Assembly (NCBI GenBank): GCA_028278145.1 | Contig: JANQEV010000032.1 | Coordinates: 1 to 56,587 of the forward strand | Reading direction: 5' to 3' | Origin: Chromatiales bacterium | Lineage (GTDB): Bacteria; Pseudomonadota; Gammaproteobacteria; Chromatiales; Chromatiaceae | DNA: 56,587 nt | In this document: in pieces, positions 37,096 through 43,711 of the stretch | Position numbering within the stretch: the stretch's first letter is position 1 | Layout: every line of letters begins with the position of its first letter | Translations under genes and position numbers: made by a program | Notes under the pieces: generated by a model | Database searches by the model: none | Seen by the model: only the letters and a program-made list of their open reading frames with translations | Told to the model about the DNA's origin: nothing

Positions 37096-38412
37096 TTAAA
37101 TACCTTGGATATTCATTCTTCGAATAGCCTCACGAATTGGGATGAAAAAATTAAGACCTATGCCTGCTCTAGTACCAGAACTCGTAGCCATCAAACCTTT
37201 TGACGCAATGCCAATAACTTGGCCACGGTCATTGATTAAAGGGCCACCACTATTCCCTGGGTGTATCTCTACATCACTCTGAATGAAATTTAAGCCATCA
37301 TGGTTGCGATAACTGCTAATAATACCTTTAGTTACACTATGTGTATTCCTTTCATCCAATGGTGTTCCAATTGCATAAACCTCTGCCCCAATAGCAGAGA
37401 TTTTTTTATTAACACCAAGGTAATGCCCCTTGTAACCAAGTGATTTAAGTAGGGCTATATCTCTCACTGTATCCTTTTTAAGGACATCAGCTGTAATTTC
37501 AGATCCGTCATATAGACGGAGCTTAACCCGTTTCGCTTCACCAACGACATGCTCATTAGTCAGCAGATAACCATCCTTACTAATAAAGAAACCACTACCA
37601 TGACCACCAGTTGAAGAACGTACGGTTACTGAAGCCATTTGTGCCTTCAACAAAGCATCACTTTTCTTGTTTGTTTTCACTGGCGCATGCTTTACATAGA
37701 CTTTTCCACCAATTGGCTTTGTAGGATTTTTAATGGTGTCCTTGAGCACCACCTTGTTGAATCCTTCATCTGCCAAGAGATTTCGAACAGCCACTGCAAA
37801 AGCACCAAGTATCAGATCAGCTGCAGCACCATCCGTTGAATCTTTGTGATCAGACGAACCCTCAGTCGTTGCTTGGTAAATAACTTTTCGGTGGAGGGTT
37901 GAATAAACTTGCCAATTGACCTGCATAAAGGCGGAACCTTTGGAACTGCTGAAGTTTCCAATTCCTGCCATGGGATAACACAGGTTAGCTTTCAAACTAT
38001 CTACTTTCCCTGCAATCATTAACTCAGCCCCAGTTGCAGATCTATCTTCAAATAATGCATCTGGATCACCTACAACTTGATAATTTGCCGACTTAAGCTC
38101 ATCTTGAAAGACTTCGGTAAGATCATCTCCTGACCAGACAATTTTCCCTGACTTCCAAAGTAGCTTTCCACGGGGTACACACAGAAGACCAGCCTGCATG
38201 GTTCCATATTCCTCACCACGGCTAAGCTTCACTACAATCTTTTTGAACATGATAGGCTTCGATTGTTTTCCTTCTGGAATTTCAATAGCCTTTCTGACGG
38301 ACACCTGCTTTATAGGGGTACTTTGGCAACCAGATAAAATAAAAAATAGAATTATAAGAAAGGAAAACAGGATGCGAGATAACAGAAATACCGGACTCGG
38401 CAATAAATCCAT
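37096..38412 (-). CDS. Lipoprotein with C-terminal trypsin-like (HtrA-type) serine protease domain
   Basis: About 438 residues. Seen: lipoprotein signal with lipobox LSGC near residue 27; a middle domain (about 30-230) with no family I recognise; then a protease domain with GHGSGFFISKDGYLLTNEHV (His), DTVRDIALLK (Asp) and HPGNSGGPLIN (Ser), the full chymotrypsin-fold triad. There is no PDZ domain, unlike DegP. The frame is open for 34 more codons upstream, but the signal peptide sets the start at the ATG at 38412. First gene of a three-gene exported-protein unit with the KTSC and 203-residue proteins. Confidence 0.8.
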   Translation of the reverse strand: MDLLPSPVFLLSRILFSFLIILFFILSGCQSTPIKQVSVRKAIEIPEGKQSKPIMFKKIVVKLSRGEEYGTMQAGLLCVPRGKLLWKSGKIVWSGDDLTEVFQDELKSANYQVVGDPDALFEDRSATGAELMIAGKVDSLKANLCYPMAGIGNFSSSKGSAFMQVNWQVYSTLHRKVIYQATTEGSSDHKDSTDGAAADLILGAFAVAVRNLLADEGFNKVVLKDTIKNPTKPIGGKVYVKHAPVKTNKKSDALLKAQMASVTVRSSTGGHGSGFFISKDGYLLTNEHVVGEAKRVKLRLYDGSEITADVLKKDTVRDIALLKSLGYKGHYLGVNKKISAIGAEVYAIGTPLDERNTHSVTKGIISSYRNHDGLNFIQSDVEIHPGNSGGPLINDRGQVIGIASKGLMATSSGTRAGIGLNFFIPIREAIRRMNIQGI

Positions 38413-38825
38413 TTCGTTATTGTTGCAATGTTGAGCTGCATCTTTATAAACACATCTCTTCCAGCAAAAAATGCTTTGTATTTTGAAGTAATAGGTGAAG
38501 GTGGGCATCTCCATATTTCAAATCCCCTCTCTTTTGCCCCCCAGGGGGGGTCTATACCAGTCCCTAAGAATCCTTTTAACACGGTGATACTCAGAGTAGC
38601 AAATAATCCACATTATATATATTGAAATAGAGTATAGAAGCTAATGTATCCCTCTGATTTACTGGATTAGTGGTACTGAGTGCAAAACAGAAACTAATAT
38701 GATCTCAATATAACTATATCTTTCTCAAAAGCAGACATAGTTCAATCTATTTTCCCTAACAGAGCTTGGCTCTGACGTTCCTATAGAGAGAGTTAATGAT
38801 TATTGTATATAAGTCTCTTATGTGA
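38413..38825. other. Intergenic region between the protease gene and the IS30 element
   Basis: 413 bases with no supported gene. Holds a GC palindrome (38532-38549), a short stem CAGAGC-TTG-GCTCTG near 38760-38775, and otherwise AT-rich DNA. The protease operon promoter should lie here, but I see no clear boxes. Confidence 0.4.
38532..38549. repeat. GC palindrome box, left copy
   Basis: TTTTGCCCCCCAGGGGGG, preceded by CCATATTT about 15 bases earlier. A near copy, TTTTGCCCCCTGGGGGG with CCATATTT directly before it, is at 43230-43246. The two bracket the IS30 element and the cassette array. Confidence 0.6.
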
Positions 38826-40046
38826 TGTGAGTTCAACCGATCGCTGCAACACAACGGTTAAATCTTTCAGCTGGTGATTCATAATCCAAGGTTTTCCTTG
38901 GTCTTTCATTTAGCTGCCTAGCAATGGCATTTAGTTTAGCCTGGGAGTGAATAGAAAGGTCTGTGCCTTTGGGTAAGTACTGGCGGAGTAGCCTATTTGT
39001 ATTCTCGTTTGAACCTCGTTGCCAGGGCGACTGAGGATCACAGAGGTAGATCTGGATATCAGTCGCAATAGTAAACACCTTATGGTCATTCATTTCACAA
39101 CCTCTATCCCAGGTCAATGATTTGTAGAGTTCACTTGGTAACTTCTTTGATTGTTTGATTAGTGCAGCAATAACAGTAGCTGACTTTTTGTCAGCAAGTC
39201 TTGCCAGCATAACGTAACGAGAGTGGCGCTCAACCAGAGTAGCGACATAGCTATTGTTGCTACCTTCAATTAAATCACCTTCCCAGTGGCCTGGAATAGC
39301 ACGATCCCTAGCTGAAGGCGGCCTCTCACTGATAGGCACTGCATCGACTATTTTCCCTTGCCCAAGACCCTTACGGCTGGAGTGCTTGGATCTACGTTTA
39401 ACACGTTGCGTCCGCAAGTACTTAACAAGCTCTTTCTTTAAAGCCCCTCGTGTCTGTATATACAGTGTTTTGTAGATCGTTTCGTGTGACACGTAAAAGC
39501 TCTCTGATGAGTAGGTTCTTTTAAGCCAGCCTGAGATCTGTTGAGGAGACCAGTGAGCCTTAAGCTTCCTAGCAACTATTCGACTCAGTGGTTTATTACA
39601 TAGTAGCTTACAAGGCTTCGGTCTTTTGGCCCGCTCCCATGCCGACTTATCAGCATCACTGGCACGATAGCCATGGTAGCCGCCGTTGCGATTAATTTCA
39701 CGGCTAATGGTGGAAGGTGATCGAGAAAGGCGTGTCGCTATCGATCGAATACTTTCATTGGTAACCAAGCCCCTTGAGATTTCTTCACGCTCTTCAAGGG
39801 ATAAGCAGTGGTCAGGTCTTTTCCTTTCTGGCGGCCGGATACCACCCGTAGCAGCAATGTGGCGCTCAATTGATGAATGAAACCTATCAAACAGGCGGGC
39901 TATATCTGCGAGGGAATCACCTTGTTGATAGCGGTCCCACGTCAGAGATATTTGTGCTGCAGTCTAAATTTGCCGTCTCTTGCGTTTCATGGCTACGCTT
40001 CCTCCTCATTAGAAGAACAGCGTTGCAGTCACCGGTTGAACTCACA
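38826..40046 (-). mobile_element. IS30-family insertion sequence
   Basis: 1221 bp. Terminal inverted repeats of about 27 bp: left 38826-38852, right 40020-40046, sharing TGTGAGTTCAACCG and CTGCAAC with a few mismatches. A 2-bp direct repeat GA flanks it (38824-38825 and 40047-40048), in line with the short duplications of IS30 elements, though 2 bp is weak by itself. It lies between the exported-protein module and the cassette array, 24 bases from the last attC-like site. Confidence 0.85.
38833..39990 (-). pseudogene. IS30-family transposase with in-frame stop at codon 9
   Basis: Reading from the ATG at 39990 gives MKRKRRQI, then TAG at 39966-39964, then an uninterrupted frame through the usual IS30 N-terminus (WDRYQQGDSLADIARLF, GGIRPPERKRPDHCLSLEER) to the end. 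Catalytic DDE residues are all present: GHWEGDLIEG (D), LTWDRGCEMND (D) and SPWQRGSNENTNRLLRQYLP (E). Related transposases have a Tyr at this place, so one base change made the stop. A shorter product from about 39768 would lack the first helix-turn-helix. The stop codon lies inside the inverted repeat. Confidence 0.85.
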
Positions 40047-40070
40047 GACCAAAGCGGACATTGGCGTATT

Positions 40071-40121
40071 AACTAACAGGCGCCCGATTTTAGCGCGTCC
40101 TGGTTGAGTGCCTTATTAGGC
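40071..40121 (-). repeat. attC-like site after the HNH cassette (degenerate)
   Basis: AACTAAC at 40071-40077 and ATTAGGC at 40115-40121 with an imperfect stem between (AACAGGCGC against GCGCGTCCTGGTT, two bulged bases). At 51 bases it is shorter than the usual attC minimum and one box is off consensus, so it may be eroded. It overlaps the HNH stop codon. Confidence 0.45.
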
Positions 40122-40940
40122 GATTTCATCTTCTTTCGCCTTTATGATTAGAATGAGTTCATTATTAAATGCTTTTGAATCCAAAGCATAATGAGCCCTA
40201 CGATGACAAGTTGGACAGAGGGCTATTACGTTTCCTGGCTTGTCTGGTCCACCGTCAGCTAACCTAAACATATGGTGCACTTCTAGATAAGGTCCATCTT
40301 TTGAGCTGAATGGAGCATTTTCACCACAGCCCTCGCAAGAACCATCGGCTCTCTTCTTGGCATATAATTTAATTGCTTTTGATCTTATCTGAATATTGCT
40401 TATTTGTTGTTTCTTATAGGTGCTTTTAGAAGTACTTTTCAGGGCTATGCCTCTTAATTCCTTTAACGACATGCCCTTTGTAGGTTTTCTGGAGCTTTTA
40501 TAATCTTCGCCTGGCTCTTCGACTGAATTCTTATCTGTTTGATCTATGTTTAAATGAAATATTATTGCGTTACGTAGTTCACCGTTTTTATCCGGTCTTT
40601 GTTCTATATGATGTGTAATATATTCACAAATACCAACATGACGAACTTCACCTTTATCAACTGACTCAAATAGAAGGATTTGCTTGTAATTTTTGGCATG
40701 GTCTTTAATGGCCAGATTGCCTTTTATCATTTCCATATCCCCAACTTGTCCTTCACCGGTATACCAAAAGGTATCATCAGTGCCATAACCATCGTCATAT
40801 CCGTAGGCCTCCCCAGCATCACTTGTAAATATAAAAACATAAGGGTGTTTTGACGGTGTTGCAATACCACCATACTGTTGCCCTTTGTATACGCCATGTA
40901 TATCTGACCGACGATTATATGTTTTTCCTACTTCAAACAA
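40116..40940 (-). CDS. HNH endonuclease with a possible modified-base-binding N-domain, cassette-borne
   Basis: 274 residues. C-terminal HNH nuclease (about 195-255): zinc Cys pair CEGCGE, EVHHMFRLADGG with catalytic His, then CPTCHRRAH. The N-terminal half has YGGIATPSKHPYVFIFT, FWYTGEGQVGDMEM and GNLAIKDHAKNYKQILLFE, resembling the SRA/PUA-like domains joined to HNH in methylation-dependent (type IV, McrA-like) restriction enzymes. I infer cleavage of modified foreign DNA. It starts with TTG behind AAAGGAT. Sits between two attC-like sites in the cassette array. Confidence 0.78.
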   Translation of the reverse strand: MFEVGKTYNRRSDIHGVYKGQQYGGIATPSKHPYVFIFTSDAGEAYGYDDGYGTDDTFWYTGEGQVGDMEMIKGNLAIKDHAKNYKQILLFESVDKGEVRHVGICEYITHHIEQRPDKNGELRNAIIFHLNIDQTDKNSVEEPGEDYKSSRKPTKGMSLKELRGIALKSTSKSTYKKQQISNIQIRSKAIKLYAKKRADGSCEGCGENAPFSSKDGPYLEVHHMFRLADGGPDKPGNVIALCPTCHRRAHYALDSKAFNNELILIIKAKEDEIA

Positions 40941-40957
40941 TGGTTATCCTTTTACTT

Positions 40958-41028
40958 GCCTAACGTCAAAGCTGTGGAGCGCATGTCGCAAAGCAGCGCA
41001 GCGTCCCACACGAGCGTATTGTTAGGGC
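40958..41028 (-). repeat. attC site between the 288-residue and HNH cassettes
   Basis: GCCTAAC (40958-40964) and GTTAGGG (41021-41027) boxes with an internal stem of TGTGG/CCACA and GCGC-type pairs. 71 bases. The 288-residue gene stop overlaps the right box, and the HNH start follows 18 bases beyond the left box. Confidence 0.8.
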
Positions 41029-41894
41029 TATGTAACCCACCAGAACACAAATCCTTGACAAGGAATCATGCCTTCATTTATTTCCCAAGCTTTCTTGGTT
41101 CCAGCATCGTGAACCAATTCAGCCGCTCCAGAATGCACCGCATTTGCATAAACATTAACTCCCTTGGGAACGAACACGGTAAGCCGAAATCCATCTGATG
41201 GAACTCTAGACAACCACAGCTCTTGATCTGTTTTAAGTTTTATTAGACTTCCAATTTGATTCACTTTAACAGATGATCTAGAGGGTATTTTAATAGGATA
41301 GCTTAACACAACCTGAGTTTCTGATACTGTAGTGTGTTCTGCTATCTCTTCTTGGGATAGTTGCTTATCACCGATTTTTACACTATCTATCCGGCATAGT
41401 CCTACCATGCCATCATTCAACGGTTTTTCTAGCGCTAAACCAACTGAATGGTCTATAGGTTCTTCTGTCAAATTCTCTATTTCGTATGATGATTGTGCTG
41501 TGCATTTATAATGAATTGGGTCGCCTTCAATATCCTCAATTGTATAAATAACCGAATAGCCTTTTCTATAAACATCAACATTTAGCAGTAAACGCTCTAC
41601 TTCTCTGAAAACTTTGTTTGGTATGTAGCGACTGTAAATGGCGTGAAAGAGATTTTTATTAATATCTCGAACCAAGCTCTCGGTTTCTAGCCTATGCCTT
41701 TCTTTAGAGAACCGTTCAACAGTGAAAATAACTATCAACGCAATAAAACCTGCGAATGACAGTTCTTTTAAAAAGGATGCAACCGTCTTGTGATCCTCGT
41801 AAATCAAAACGGAAATTAAGAGAAAGATTGCCGACACTAACCCAACAACAAAATAAATCAGCAACTCATTACTACTACTGTTTTTTTCTGACAC
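41028..41894 (-). CDS. Hypothetical membrane-anchored protein, cassette-borne
   Basis: 288 residues. Two hydrophobic helices at about 11-30 and 47-62 (LLIYFVVGLVSAIFLLISVL and LSFAGFIALIVIFTV), then a soluble domain of about 220 residues with no motif I know (VEHH-type nuclease or kinase signatures are absent). The layout recalls two-helix defence effectors and sensors, but that is speculation. It starts with GTG and AAGGAT eight bases upstream, directly after the attC at 41911. Confidence 0.65.
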   Translation of the reverse strand: MSEKNSSSNELLIYFVVGLVSAIFLLISVLIYEDHKTVASFLKELSFAGFIALIVIFTVERFSKERHRLETESLVRDINKNLFHAIYSRYIPNKVFREVERLLLNVDVYRKGYSVIYTIEDIEGDPIHYKCTAQSSYEIENLTEEPIDHSVGLALEKPLNDGMVGLCRIDSVKIGDKQLSQEEIAEHTTVSETQVVLSYPIKIPSRSSVKVNQIGSLIKLKTDQELWLSRVPSDGFRLTVFVPKGVNVYANAVHSGAAELVHDAGTKKAWEINEGMIPCQGFVFWWVT

Positions 41895-41910
41895 CTTTTT
41901 ATCCTTGTAG

Positions 41911-41973
41911 TCCTAACGTTTTAGGTAAGGGACTCCTCTTTGCTGCGTCCCTGACTTGAGCGACTTGTTAGGC
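41911..41973 (-). repeat. attC site between the 162- and 288-residue cassettes
   Basis: TCCTAAC (41911-41917) and GTTAGGC (41967-41973) boxes; inner stem AAGGGAC/GTCCCT plus AC/GT pairs with an extrahelical base. 63 bases. The last 17 codons or so of the 162-residue gene lie inside this site. Confidence 0.8.
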
Positions 41974-42409
41974 TTATAATTGAAATAAGCCAAAATAAAG
42001 CGACAAAACTTAATGTTACTATTAACGGGCCAACTACATACAAAAGTAATTGCATATTGTTCGGATAGAACGTGTTGTCTAAATAACTAGCAATGAGCCA
42101 CCAGTAGCTTTTACCAAGCAGGACGGCTACTGGGATTATTAGGAACAGCATGGTAGTTGGCTTTAAAATAATTCGAATTAAGAAACAAAGTAATGCTGCA
42201 ACACAAAGCCCAGCAATTAAATCCAACCCAATATTCATGACTATGCTTGCCATAATTGGATCAAAATTGTTATCTGTAACGAAGAGACTCAATGTGTATT
42301 GAGCCAATGGAGCAAAGAGTGATAAAGCAATTCTCCAACCATAGAACATAGCAAAGCCGACAATTAGGCCCCAAATTCCGTAATAAAGATATTTATCTCC
42401 GTTTGTCAT
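41921..42409 (-). CDS. Hypothetical integral membrane protein, cassette-borne
   Basis: 162 residues with four hydrophobic segments (about 9-30, 55-75, 85-100 and 125-148). No family recognised. No good ribosome site precedes the ATG, which lies 13 bases after the attC at 42422-42500; translation may depend on the upstream cassette. The C-terminus (about residues 147-162, Ser/Arg-rich) is coded by the attC site itself. Confidence 0.6.
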   Translation of the reverse strand: MTNGDKYLYYGIWGLIVGFAMFYGWRIALSLFAPLAQYTLSLFVTDNNFDPIMASIVMNIGLDLIAGLCVAALLCFLIRIILKPTTMLFLIIPVAVLLGKSYWWLIASYLDNTFYPNNMQLLLYVVGPLIVTLSFVALFWLISIISLTSRSSQGRSKEESLT

Positions 42410-42421
42410 GTTATTAATTAA

Positions 42422-42500
42422 GCCTAACGATTAAGCTCGGTTGAGAGCAAAAGCAAGCGAAGCGCCGCTTTTGTGAATCAACTGGAGTACCTTGTTAGCT
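42422..42500 (-). repeat. attC site between the 109- and 162-residue cassettes
   Basis: GCCTAAC (42422-42428) and GTTAGCT (42494-42500) boxes; strong stem GTTGA/TCAAC and CAAAAGC/GCTTTTG around a GC-rich loop. 79 bases. The best-formed of the sites here. Confidence 0.82.
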
Positions 42501-42511
42501 TTGTTAAATTG

Positions 42512-42841
42512 TTACCATAAACTTATACTTGGGTCTCCAGAAATTGATACTGCTCTAGCACTCCATGCAACACCAATTGCATTTGAAACTTTTAACTCTA
42601 ACTCTAAAGGAGTATTTTTCTCATGCCCACCATTGTTAAGATATTTTAAATGCAACCTTCCCAATTCATTACAATGTCTTGATTCTTTGTATTTTATTTG
42701 GTTATCTCGGACATCTAATAAGCAGTTATCTGCAGCTTTTACAAAATCATTTGCAGTACGTGTAATTTCCTCTTCAGCAATTAGTGATGTAGGAGATACC
42801 AGTTGGATTGCTAAAATTAAACCACTAAGAGTTATTTTCAT
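42512..42841 (-). CDS. Hypothetical small exported protein, cassette-borne
   Basis: 109 residues with a signal peptide (about residues 1-22, ending LIA). Mature part is mostly helical at first (ITRTANDFVKAADNCLLDVRD) with two Cys, then beta-like (LELELKVSNAIGVAWSARAVS). No family recognised. A strong GGAGGG site precedes the ATG. It is the promoter-proximal gene of the array as read here. Confidence 0.65.
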   Translation of the reverse strand: MKITLSGLILAIQLVSPTSLIAEEEITRTANDFVKAADNCLLDVRDNQIKYKESRHCNELGRLHLKYLNNGGHEKNTPLELELKVSNAIGVAWSARAVSISGDPSISLW

Positions 42842-42865
42842 ATGCCCTCCATAACAGTATTAAAA

Positions 42866-42949
42866 AGCTAACAGTTACTATATGGACCCGACCGGTCCGT
42901 ATAGAGATATATGCGGGAATTAATGAAAAGTGGTAACTGGCTGTTATTA
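42866..42949 (-). repeat. Possible attC or attI-like site before the first cassette
   Basis: AGCTAAC (42866-42872) and GTTATTA (42943-42949) boxes; outer stem CAGTTAC/GTAACTG, inner stem TATATGGACC/GGTCCGTATA (42879-42903). 84 bases. The right box is off consensus, so the call is tentative; its place at the 5' edge of the first cassette supports it. Confidence 0.5.
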
Positions 42950-43229
42950 TTAGACTTCATTGTTTCCCTGTCTCTTTATAGTGAGTAAATCGGGACCCTG
43001 ATTTACTATTCAAAATATATCCCAATACGATTTAGATTTTCAAGGAGGTACAATCATAGGGTACATCAGATAAACCTGTTTGTAATAAACCAAAATTACT
43101 TGTGCAGAAAATTATGTGCTGAATCAAATAATGCACATTCGATTGCTCACCTAGTGGCAAGAAAAAGTTTCTTTTGTTTTTGTTGCAATAACTGAATATG
43201 GTTCTCCCCTCTTCTTTGTAATTCCATAT

Positions 43230-43246
43230 TTTTGCCCCCTGGGGGG
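43230..43246. repeat. GC palindrome box, right copy
   Basis: TTTTGCCCCCTGGGGGG, preceded at once by CCATATTT; pairs with the copy at 38532-38549. Confidence 0.6.
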
Positions 43247-43432
43247 CTAACTTGACCCCCTAGGGACTCTATTCTAATTGCACAACAATCATCATGATTT
43301 ATGTATTTCAATGCTGCCAAATAACATTAATGCCCCATTTTTATTACTCCATTACCACCTGATTGTAATCCGTAGACAATATCAGGACAGTTGGCCGCAA
43401 TCTTGCCGCAATTTGGCCGCACCTTACCTACG

Positions 43433-43458
43433 CTCCCGACACGATTCGAACGTGTGTT
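43433..43458 (-). repeat. Inverted copy of the 3' part of tRNA-Arg(CCU)
   Basis: Read on the minus strand, 25 of 26 bases match the T-arm and 3' acceptor strand of the tRNA at 43567 (its bases about 43614-43640). It ends before a CCA. The minus strand upstream also contains GCCTCCT and GGGAAGG, like the anticodon-loop region, but with about 28 extra bases between. Likely a relic of another recombination at the same tRNA. Confidence 0.7.
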
Positions 43459-43486
43459 TAAGATTGTCGAAGACTAGCTGACACCC

Positions 43487-43515
43487 TTCCCGCAAGGAGG
43501 CAAACTCTGTATAAT
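43487..43515 (+). promoter_or_regulatory. Island-supplied promoter for tRNA-Arg
   Basis: Exact TATAAT at 43510-43515 with a weak -35 (TTCCCG, 43487-43492) at 17 bases; 51 bases before the tRNA. This lies inside the island, so it replaces the tRNA-Ala-linked promoter that served the gene before insertion (inference). Confidence 0.6.
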
Positions 43516-43566
43516 CATAGTGTTACAGAGACACGTGTGACATAACTAATCATACTAAGAAGAATT

Positions 43567-43643
43567 GCCCCCGTAGCTCAGCTGGATAGAGCATCCGCCT
43601 CCTAAGCGGAAGGTCACACGTTCGAATCGTGTCGGGGGCGCCA
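43567..43643 (+). tRNA. tRNA-Arg (anticodon CCT), with attR in its 5' half
   Basis: Full cloverleaf: acceptor GCCCCCG/CGGGGGC, D-arm GCTCAGCTGGATAGAGC, anticodon stem TCCGC/GCGGA with loop CTCCTAA (anticodon CCT, reads AGG), T-arm ACACG/CGTGT with loop TTCGAAT, discriminator G and encoded CCA. Its first 45 bases repeat the orphan half at 26631. So the 5' half came with the island, and the 3' half is the original host end. Confidence 0.95.
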
Positions 43644-43711
43644 TTAACTTCAACTAACTACACTCATCGATTTCCAGTACGGCTTGCCGTTGTTGGCCAG
43701 ATATGGGTCCA

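Larger units (their letters stand above)
40071..42949 (-). other. Cassette array without integron integrase (CALIN-like)
   Basis: Four minus-strand genes (109, 162, 288 and 274 residues), each followed by a 51-84-base imperfect palindrome ending in RYYYAAC/GTTRRRY-type boxes, with stops lying in or at the edge of these boxes and starts within about 30 bases after them. This is the layout of integron cassettes. No integron integrase or attI is seen in the window, which fits the CALIN class. IS30 cuts the promoter-distal end. Confidence 0.75.
42842..43566. other. Right end of the island without genes
   Basis: 725 bases. Holds an attC-like site (42866-42949), an eight-base perfect inverted repeat around a GGGACCCT centre (42984-43007), a GC palindrome box (43230-43246), CCGCAA-type repeats near 43390-43420 that could be integrase arm sites, the inverted tRNA piece (43433-43458) and a TATAAT box. 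Open frames here show no ribosome site or family features. Confidence 0.5.
26631..43611 (+). mobile_element. Genomic island integrated in the 5' half of tRNA-Arg(CCU)
   Basis: About 16.9 kb bounded by two direct copies of the first 45 bases of tRNA-Arg(CCU) (26631-26675 and 43567-43611). A tyrosine recombinase gene begins 90 bases inside the left copy. Contents: integrase, SIR2 pair, small peptide, primase-helicase, exported proteins, IS30 element and a cassette array. The coding sequence looks more AT-rich than the flagellar and housekeeping flanks. No capsid, terminase, portal or conjugation genes are seen, so it is a satellite- or integrative-plasmid-like island, not a complete prophage or ICE. 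Confidence 0.9.

Noticed and set aside
42492..42854. Plus-strand frame of 120 codons over the first cassette
   Set aside because: Antisense to the 109-residue gene, which has a signal peptide and a strong ribosome site; the plus frame has neither.
43278..43481. 67-codon plus-strand frame at the right island end
   Set aside because: Runs across the inverted tRNA piece; no ribosome site, no recognisable protein.
26631..43643. Complete prophage or conjugative element
   Set aside because: No terminase, portal, capsid, tail, relaxase or type IV secretion genes.
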